NCBI GenBank assembly: GCA_937975765.1
Contig: CALJUR010000110.1
Coordinates: 12,012-76,011 of the forward strand
Source of the DNA: an uncultured Myxococcales bacterium
Lineage (GTDB): Bacteria > Myxococcota_A > UBA9042 > DTJE01
Length of the DNA: 64,000 nt
Direction: 5' to 3'
Shown here: positions 54,480 to 60,674 of the stretch, piece after piece
How positions within the stretch are numbered: the first letter of the stretch is position 1
How the letters are laid out: each line of letters opens with the position of its first letter
Position numbers and translations under genes: made by a program
The notes under the pieces: model-generated
What the model was told of the DNA's origin: nothing
What the model saw: the letters and a program-made list of their open reading frames with translations, nothing else
Databases searched by the model: none

Positions 54480-54742
54480 GATCGCCTCCGTTCGTCCAAG
54501 GAACCCTTTGCACCCACCCGGGGCCGTCGCCGGTCCCGGCGCCATCGGGAGGACAGACGGACGGGGGGCAAAAGGGATCAACGGGGGGCGAAAAAAAGTT
54601 GAAGGAAAATTGATCCGCGTGCGGGTACGGGTGGTTGCGTTGGGTGGGGGCGGCAGGGTCGGGGGGCATGATGGCGAGGCGTCATGTTTCCGGAAAGGCG
54701 AGGGAAGGGACCTCCCGGGGGCGAAACGGGGCGATTTCCGGG

Positions 54743-55167
54743 GATCGCGGTTGATCCACGTCGCGCGAGGGGACGAACGGACGGGATCCCGGGATGGCGG
54801 CGTCGCGCCGGGAGGCCACGAGGTGGCGAGGCCGGGGCATCCGCGGTGCGCCAAGGGACGATCGCGCGGGATTCGGGGATGGCGGCGTCGCGCCGGGGGG
54901 CTACGGGGAGGCGATCGCGGTTCGTCCATGTTGCGATGAGGACCGATCGCGCGGGATCCCGGGATGGTGGCGTCGTGCCAGGGGGCCAGGGAGTGGCGAT
55001 CACGTTCCATCCGCGGTGCGACGAGGGATGACAGGCGAAGATCGGGCGTCGTCCGCGCCGGGCTGAAGGCGAGTCGGGTGGCGATCAGGAGTCATCCGCG
55101 CGGTGCCAACGGCCGATCGGGTGTCCGTGGCAGGGTATCCTGCGGGCGAAGGGACGCGATCGCCTGG
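54743..55167. repeat. Tandem array, five diverged units of exactly 85 bp
   Basis: Units begin at 54743, 54828, 54913, 54998 and 55083. Each begins with a GATC-like or GAGG-like start and (in units 1-3) has the block GGATGGCGGCGTCGCGCC or a near match at +49. Register is kept to the base across all five although the sequences have diverged, most in units 4 and 5. 85 is not a multiple of 3. Confidence 0.75.
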
Positions 55168-55319
55168 CGGGGACGGGTTGGCGAACCCCGGCGGTGGCGA
55201 ACCCCGACAGGATCGCCCGGTACCCGTGATCGCGTCGACCGTTCCATGCCGTGAACGTCCCGGGAACCGACGAAGGCGGCGCCGGCGATCCGGGGACCTG
55301 GAGGCGGTGGCGAACCCGG

Positions 55320-55347
55320 CTGACTGCCGCGCGCGATCCCGTAGAAT
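55320..55347 (+). promoter_or_regulatory. Candidate promoter of the second CotH gene
   Basis: CTGACT (55320-55325), a 16-bp spacer, TAGAAT (55342-55347). ATG 55367 is 19 bp further on, with GAGGTGG between. Confidence 0.45.
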
Positions 55348-55366
55348 CATCGGCGCGAGGTGGACG

Positions 55367-56719
55367 ATGGGACAGGCCGGGGGGAGAGGGATGCCGAGAG
55401 CGGGCCGAGGGATGCAGGAGACGGGACGGGGGACGCGGGCGACGGGACGGGGGACGCGGGGCGCGCGGCGGGTGCTGGCGGGATGGGCCGGGCTGGCGGG
55501 ACTTGCAGGGCGGGCCGGGCTGGAGAAGCGTGAGCTGGCGCGGCTGGCGGCGGCGATGCTGGCGGCGCTGGCGGTGGCCGGAGGGACGGCGGGCTGCGAG
55601 GCGACGGAGGAGGGCGGCCGGGACGCGACGGAGGGGCCGGCGACGCAGACGACGCTGTACTCGGAGGAGGCGATCCCGACGCTGGAACTGCGGTTCGCGT
55701 CGCAGGCCTGGAAGGACTTCCTGACGCACTGGACCCGGCGCGAGCCCGGCATCGAGGAGCCGTGCGACGTGGGGTACGGCGGGGTGTGGTTCAACGGCGC
55801 GGCCTGCCGGCCGAAGGGCAACGAGGGGGACTGGGACGAGGAGGCGCGGCCGCAGTTCCTGGTCACGTTCAACCGGACGGACAAGGACGCACGGTTCTAC
55901 GGGTTGCGCAAGCTGGACCTGGAGGCGAACCGCAACCACGCGGCGCCGATCCGCGACCGGCTGGCGATGCGGATGATGCAGGACGCGGGCGTCGAGGCGC
56001 CGCGGGTGAACCACGTGCGGGTGCTGCTGAACGGGACGTACTACGGGCTGTATCAGAACGTGGAGTACGTGAACCAGGAGTTCGTGAAGGCGCGGTACGA
56101 GGGCGGCGTCGGCAACCTGTACGAGAAGGGCACGAAACTGACGACCCACGAGGACGAGGGCGACACGTCGGACCTGCAGGCGCTGCAGGCGCTGGTGGCG
56201 GGCGAGCCGCTGGCGGGCGACCACGCGACTTTCTTCGCGTCTCTGGCCACGATGGTGGACGTGCCGCAGGTGATCCGCGTGATGGCGGCCGAGGTGGTGC
56301 TGCCGTCGTACGACAACTTTTCCAACGGGTCGTGGAACTACTGGTGGTACCACGTGCCGGGGGGGAAGTTCGTGCTGATCCCGTGGGACCTGGACGACTG
56401 CCTGTCATCGCTGGCGCCCGCGGACGCGGACCCGTACACGTTTACCGGGCACGCGTCGGCGCCGAACCGGCTGCGGCAGTTGATCGACGCGAACCCCCTG
56501 TGGCACCAGGCGTTCGTGGACGCGCTGGTCGAGATCCGGGACGGGCCGTACGCGGCGATGCAGTCGCGGGTCGCGGAGGTGTGCGCGCAGGTGCGGCCGG
56601 CGTTCGCGACGGATCCGAACCCCAACGCGACGGTCGAGGCGTTCGACGCGGATTGCACGGACGTGGCGGCGCGGGTCGCGGCGCGGCGGGCGTTCCTGGT
56701 GCAGGCGCTGGGGAAGTAG
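55367..56719 (+). CDS. CotH-family kinase, second copy, with long N-terminal leader
   Basis: 450 residues from ATG 55367. About 60 Gly/Arg-rich residues precede a hydrophobic leader (LARLAAAMLAALAVAGGTAGC) ending in a lipobox-like Cys, so the true start may be one of the internal ATGs (55391, 55412). The CotH core has LRKLDLEANRNHAAPIRDRL, VRVLLNGTYYGLYQNVEYVN, VIRVMAAEVVLPSYDNF and FVLIPWDLDD. It clearly parallels the copy at 49978-51321 block by block but lacks its acidic linker. Substrate unknown. Confidence 0.82.
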   Translation: MGQAGGRGMPRAGRGMQETGRGTRATGRGTRGARRVLAGWAGLAGLAGRAGLEKRELARLAAAMLAALAVAGGTAGCEATEEGGRDATEGPATQTTLYSEEAIPTLELRFASQAWKDFLTHWTRREPGIEEPCDVGYGGVWFNGAACRPKGNEGDWDEEARPQFLVTFNRTDKDARFYGLRKLDLEANRNHAAPIRDRLAMRMMQDAGVEAPRVNHVRVLLNGTYYGLYQNVEYVNQEFVKARYEGGVGNLYEKGTKLTTHEDEGDTSDLQALQALVAGEPLAGDHATFFASLATMVDVPQVIRVMAAEVVLPSYDNFSNGSWNYWWYHVPGGKFVLIPWDLDDCLSSLAPADADPYTFTGHASAPNRLRQLIDANPLWHQAFVDALVEIRDGPYAAMQSRVAEVCAQVRPAFATDPNPNATVEAFDADCTDVAARVAARRAFLVQALGK

Positions 56720-56746
56720 GGGGAGGCGGGGGGCGGCCGGAATGTA

Positions 56747-56770
56747 GGGCGGGGCCCCCGTGCCCCGCCC
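56747..56770. terminator. GC-only hairpin repeat downstream of the CotH gene
   Basis: GGGCGGGGC (56747-56755), loop CCCCGT, GCCCCGCCC (56762-56770): a perfect 9-bp stem 27 bp after the CotH stop. It has the same loop and flank (ATGTAG/ATGTAA) as the hairpin at 49945-49966. Confidence 0.55.
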
Positions 56771-56810
56771 AGGGCGTTCGATGTGCGGAAGGGGATCGCG
56801 GGATCGAGGA

Positions 56811-56832
56811 GGCGGGGGACGGGGCCCCCGCC
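56811..56832. repeat. GC-only hairpin repeat, inverted copy
   Basis: The exact reverse complement of the 22-bp palindrome at 49945-49966 (arms GGCGGGGG and CCCCCGCC, loop ACGGGG on this strand). It lies 4 bp before a 19-bp tandem array. Confidence 0.6.
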
Positions 56833-56835
56833 CGA

Positions 56836-56968
56836 GCGGGTCGCGGACGTTCGGGCGGGTCACGAAGGGTCCAGCGGGTCGCGGACGGTCGAGCGGGTCG
56901 CGGACGGTCGGGCGGGTCGCGGACGGTCGGGCGGGTCGCGAAGGATCCAGCGAATCGCGGGCGTTCGA
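56836..56968. repeat. Tandem array, seven 19-bp units
   Basis: Units run from 56836 in steps of exactly 19 bp. Consensus GCGGGTCGCGGACGGTCGG. Units 4 and 5 are identical; units 2, 6 and 7 are more diverged. The array ends 6 bp before the stop codon of the PHP-type hydrolase gene, between convergent genes. Confidence 0.8.
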
Positions 56969-56974
56969 TGACGG

Positions 56975-59842
56975 TTACTGCGTGTACGTGCAGGACTTGC
57001 CGCCGGGGGCGTCCCAGGTGCCGTTGCCGTCCACGTCCACGTAGATCGGGTTGGTCACGAACCGCGGCGACTTGGACGAGACCCACGGGAAGCCCGCCGG
57101 CATCGACCCGTTCCCGAAGCCCATCACGATGACGTGCGCGTCCGCCGTCACCGGCACCTGCACCGTGCCCTGGTACTTCACCGCCTGGGTCGGCGTCGTC
57201 GCCGGGACCTCCAGCACCTGGTCGCAGTTCACGTAGATCCGGATGACCGCCACGTCGATGGCCGGCATCCCCTGCACGTCCAGCGCCACGTCCACCTCGC
57301 CGTCCGTGTCGGTCACCGTGTCGCCGAAGGACGCCTCGCCGTCGATCGTCACCCGCGCGAAGGCGCCCAGGCTGATGACCGCGCGCCCGTTCTTCAGCGA
57401 GTCCACCAGGTCCGCCTGCACGAAGTCCGCGGGGGCGTCCGTGGACGACGCGAAGTAGGTGCGCGCGAACCCCGGGTAGCCCCAGTCGTGCACGTCGGAC
57501 ACCCCCACGGCGGTGATGCGGTGGCCCAGGTTCAGCAGGCCCGTCCAGTAGTCCCACATCCCGGTGCCCGACGCGAAGACCGGCCCCGTGCCGTTCATCA
57601 GTTCGATCAGGTCGATGTCCGGCGTGAACAGCACGGCGTCCTCCGGGAAGCCCAGCCGCGTCGGGTCCGAAACCTTGATGGCGCCCGTCTTCGGGTCCAG
57701 CCCGATTGTCCGCAGCCACGACCGCGGGTGGTTCATGCCGACCAGGGCCGCGCCACGATCCCGGATGGCGTCCACCAGTTGCTGCATGTCCAGGCCGTAC
57801 CAGCGCACGATGCCGCCGCGGCCGTCGATGTCGGGCTGCGGCTGCACGCCCAGCATCGTCATGTGCTCGGGCATCGTCGCGGTGACCTCCTCGCCGACGA
57901 CGGTGGCGACCCAGTCCTGCAACCCCGTCTCGACGACGCCGGGCGACCAGTCGGAGACCGCCTCGTGGTCGGTGGAGACGACGACCTCCAGGCCCTCGGC
58001 GGCGACGGTGCGGATGCGGTCGGCGATGGAGATGGTGTTGTCCGGGCTGGGCGCCGCGTGCTCGTGGGTGTCCACGGACATCATGCCGGTCGAGTCCACG
58101 ACGTGCTGCAGCGTGGCCGCGAGAGGGGTCTCGACGCCGGCGGCGACCGTCAGCGAGCCCGCCCAGGAGGTGTACTCGAAGCCGCGCGTGACGGTGACGT
58201 CGTAGTCGCCCGGCACGACGGGGGCGCAGGTGCGGACGGCGGTGGCCGAGATGCGGGCTGACGCGCCGGACCGGGACAGCGAGACGCGGGCGGGCAGGCC
58301 GTGGCCGTCGCCGTCGGTGATGGTGGCGCAGACCGTGCCGCCGGGAGCCATCGTCAGGTCGTACGGGCCGGGGTTGGACGGGGTCACGGCCACCGGGTCC
58401 GGCGTCGGGCGGCCCTGGAGGCGCGGGACCAGCCGGTACTCCAGCGCGCGTTCGCCGAAATCGGGGACCAGGCCGTCGAATGTGCCGTCCGCGCGGCTGG
58501 CGAAGCCGTCCAGCACGCGCCAGGTGCCGTCGGCGTTCTTCGCCTGCAGGTCCACCAGCGCAGAGGCGACGGGGGCCGAGGACTGTGAGTCCCGCACGAC
58601 GCCCGACAGCGGCTTCAGCGTGTAGGGCATGTCGGGGACCGGGGTGGGGTTCACGGCGTGCAGGTGTCGCACCGCGCTGTTGCGGTCGGTCGGGCCGGCA
58701 GCGAGGTAGTAGCGGACCTCGACGGTGTCGCCCGCCTGCCCGGCGGCGGCGATGTCCAGCGGCCCGCCGACCACCTGGGCCAGGTCGACCAGCGCGGTGA
58801 TGCCGCCGATGTTGGTGGTGGCCATGTGGGTCGCGTCCATCGCGAACGCCCAGGCGCCGTCGCCCGCGGACGACATCACCCAGGGCACGCCGGACTCCAG
58901 CGTGAACCCGCCCACGCCGAGCTTCGCGTCGCTGTAGTAGTCGATCTGCGTGGACGGCCCGAACAGCACCTGGCAGCCGGTCAGCAGCGTCTTGGCGGTG
59001 GCGTCCAGGTTGGCGAAGGACACGCGGACGTCCAGCACGTTCGAGTCGGGCGCCAGCGCGTAGTCGATGACGGTCCGCAGGCCCAGCGGCTGGGACAAGG
59101 GCTTGGACCCGCCCGACTGGAACGCCGCCAGAGCCAGGGTCTGTTCCACCAGCCAGAAGAGGTCGTCGGTGCCCGTGGCGCGCACGATCGCGGGGCCGCC
59201 ATCCGAGCCGTCCGCGACGACCTCGACCGTTTCCGCGCGGAAGGCCCGCAGCACCGACTGGTACAGGTCGTCCATGTACAGGTGGCCGGACATCACGCCC
59301 AGTTCCTGGAAGCGCTCGGGGCCCGCCTGCCGGCAGCCGTCCACCGCGACCGCGTCCACCAGGATGCCGCCATACAGGTAGTAGGCGTTGCGGTGTTCGG
59401 CGGACTCGATGACGAAGGCGGCGCTGGCGTTGGCCAGCAGGAAGTCGCCGGCCGTGCCGATGCCGTCGGGGCCGTCCACGCCGAAGGCCGGGTCGGCGAC
59501 GAACCGGGCGAAGGCGCGGCCGGGGACGGGGCAGCCCTCGACGAAGATCGGGTCGCGCTGGTCCGGCGGGTAGTCGGGCAGTTCGAGGGCGTCGGAGGCG
59601 TCCTGCGGGGCGTCGTCGAGGTCGCCCGCGAGGTCCGCGCCCGTTTCCCCGATCGCGTCCCCGCCTTCCTCGCGCGCCGCGTCGGTACCGATCTCCTCCA
59701 GGCCATCCCCCGTGACCTCGGCCGCGACGTCGTCCGCCGTGCCCGTGTCCGCGTCGGCGCGGTGCGATCCGCCCGACCCGCAGGCCATCCCCAGCGGCAG
59801 GATCAGCACGAACGTGACGGGCAGCAGCGAGCGGGCGGACAT
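56975..59842 (-). CDS. Lipoprotein with PHP-type (CehA/McbA-like) metallohydrolase domain
   Basis: 955 residues. Leader with LGMAC, then an acidic Ala/Asp/Glu/Gly linker (about 25-90). The N-terminal half is beta-rich with no recognised domain. A CnaB/carboxypeptidase-regulatory-like domain lies at about 430-560 (GVVRDSQSSAPVASALVDLQ). The PHP-like domain follows: SVDTHEHAAPSPDNT (His593, His595), VVSTDHEAVSDW, LVGMNHPRSWL and GVSDVHDWGYPG supply the His/Asp metal ligands. CehA-type enzymes are hydrolases of phosphoesters or aryl esters. Ends with a short Ig-like part. ATG 59842 follows CCGGAGGCGCC. Confidence 0.75.
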   Translation of the reverse strand: MSARSLLPVTFVLILPLGMACGSGGSHRADADTGTADDVAAEVTGDGLEEIGTDAAREEGGDAIGETGADLAGDLDDAPQDASDALELPDYPPDQRDPIFVEGCPVPGRAFARFVADPAFGVDGPDGIGTAGDFLLANASAAFVIESAEHRNAYYLYGGILVDAVAVDGCRQAGPERFQELGVMSGHLYMDDLYQSVLRAFRAETVEVVADGSDGGPAIVRATGTDDLFWLVEQTLALAAFQSGGSKPLSQPLGLRTVIDYALAPDSNVLDVRVSFANLDATAKTLLTGCQVLFGPSTQIDYYSDAKLGVGGFTLESGVPWVMSSAGDGAWAFAMDATHMATTNIGGITALVDLAQVVGGPLDIAAAGQAGDTVEVRYYLAAGPTDRNSAVRHLHAVNPTPVPDMPYTLKPLSGVVRDSQSSAPVASALVDLQAKNADGTWRVLDGFASRADGTFDGLVPDFGERALEYRLVPRLQGRPTPDPVAVTPSNPGPYDLTMAPGGTVCATITDGDGHGLPARVSLSRSGASARISATAVRTCAPVVPGDYDVTVTRGFEYTSWAGSLTVAAGVETPLAATLQHVVDSTGMMSVDTHEHAAPSPDNTISIADRIRTVAAEGLEVVVSTDHEAVSDWSPGVVETGLQDWVATVVGEEVTATMPEHMTMLGVQPQPDIDGRGGIVRWYGLDMQQLVDAIRDRGAALVGMNHPRSWLRTIGLDPKTGAIKVSDPTRLGFPEDAVLFTPDIDLIELMNGTGPVFASGTGMWDYWTGLLNLGHRITAVGVSDVHDWGYPGFARTYFASSTDAPADFVQADLVDSLKNGRAVISLGAFARVTIDGEASFGDTVTDTDGEVDVALDVQGMPAIDVAVIRIYVNCDQVLEVPATTPTQAVKYQGTVQVPVTADAHVIVMGFGNGSMPAGFPWVSSKSPRFVTNPIYVDVDGNGTWDAPGGKSCTYTQ

Positions 59843-59946
59843 GGCGCCTCCGGGGACGGTAAGTCGAACCGTACCAAAGGCAACCACGACCCGCAACCTC
59901 CGGGAACATGGGGCGCGCAGGGGTGCGGGGCGGCCGGAAGTAAACA

Positions 59947-59982
59947 GGGACAGCCTCCAATTTCCCGGCACCCAACTGCCGG
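59947..59982 (+). repeat. REP-like element, GGGACAGCCTCCAATTT type with hairpin
   Basis: Core at 59947-59963, then the inverted repeat CCGGCA-cccaac-TGCCGG (59965-59982). It lies in the divergent gap before the nitroreductase gene. Confidence 0.75.
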
Positions 59983-60051
59983 ATATCCTGTGAACAAGCC
60001 GTCTCGCGATCGCAGCCGGATGCCTCGTTGCGGCCGTCAGAGAATGCGAGG

Positions 60052-60080
60052 CTGGCACTCATTTCGGGCGGGGATACAAT
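60052..60080 (+). promoter_or_regulatory. Candidate sigma-70-type promoter of the nitroreductase gene
   Basis: CTGGCA (60052-60057), a 17-bp spacer, TACAAT (60075-60080), 26 bp ahead of ATG 60107. Confidence 0.5.
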
Positions 60081-60106
60081 CGCGGGGCGAGACACGGAGG
60101 ACGGGC

Positions 60107-60607
60107 ATGGACTTCCAGGAACTGGTGCGGAAGCGGTACAGCGTGCGGGCGTACCGGGCGGACCCGGTGCCCGAGGAGATGGTCCTGAAGGTGCTGGAGG
60201 CGGCGCGGATGGCGCCGACGGCGTGTAACAAGCAGCCGGTGCGGCTGGTCGTGCTGCGGACCAAGGGGCACGAGGCCGAGTACGCCCGGATCTACCACCG
60301 GCCGTGGTTCGTGGCGGCGCCGGTGATCCTGGGCGTCTGCACGGTCGCGGGCGAGGGCTGGGTCCGCAAGGACGGCAAGAACCACGCGGAGATCGACGGC
60401 GCCATCGTGATGGACCACCTGGTGCTGCAGGCCGCCGACCTGGGGCTGGGCACGTGCTGGGTGTGCAACTTCGACCCCGCCGCCGCGCGCGAGGTGCTGG
60501 GCCTGCCCGCGGGCGTCGAGCCGATGGCCTTCACGCCGCTGGGCTGGCCGGCCGACCCGCCGGGGCAGAAGATCCGCCGCAGCCTGCAGGATCTCGAATC
60601 CTGGTGA
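60107..60607 (+). CDS. Nitroreductase-family FMN enzyme
   Basis: 166 residues, typical of the short nitroreductases. The N-terminal RKRYSVRAYRADPVPEEMV and AARMAPTACNKQPVRLVVL bind the FMN phosphate. AIVMDHLVLQAADLGLGTCW is the conserved helix, and the C-terminal TPLGWPADPP ends in the usual basic stretch. It uses NAD(P)H to reduce nitroaromatics, quinones or similar, or may act as a dehalogenase or BluB-like enzyme; the substrate is not deducible. ATG 60107 follows CGGAGGACGGG. Confidence 0.88.
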   Translation: MDFQELVRKRYSVRAYRADPVPEEMVLKVLEAARMAPTACNKQPVRLVVLRTKGHEAEYARIYHRPWFVAAPVILGVCTVAGEGWVRKDGKNHAEIDGAIVMDHLVLQAADLGLGTCWVCNFDPAAAREVLGLPAGVEPMAFTPLGWPADPPGQKIRRSLQDLESW

Positions 60608-60674
60608 CCCCTTCCGTCCTTCCCATCCCCGCCCGAACCCGCTACCCTTCCCGCAGCCTGAACGGGGTCCTGGC

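Larger units (their letters stand above)
54480..55366. other. 887-bp non-coding region with an 85-bp tandem array
   Basis: Divergent gap between the coiled-coil gene and the second CotH gene. The first ~120 bp are purine-rich with A-runs. From 54743 to 55167 it is occupied by five 85-bp units. The last 50 bp contain a promoter candidate for the CotH gene. Long frames exist on both strands but do not share a conserved reading frame between repeat units, so none is called. Confidence 0.6.

Noticed and set aside
54578..55010. Open frames on the minus strand through the 85-bp array (PPSRDP-type repeats)
   Set aside because: The 85-bp period shifts frame at every unit, so repeated peptides appear only by chance composition; no start with a ribosome site.
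56836..56968. Possible CRISPR array
   Set aside because: The 19-bp units abut without spacers and no cas gene is near.
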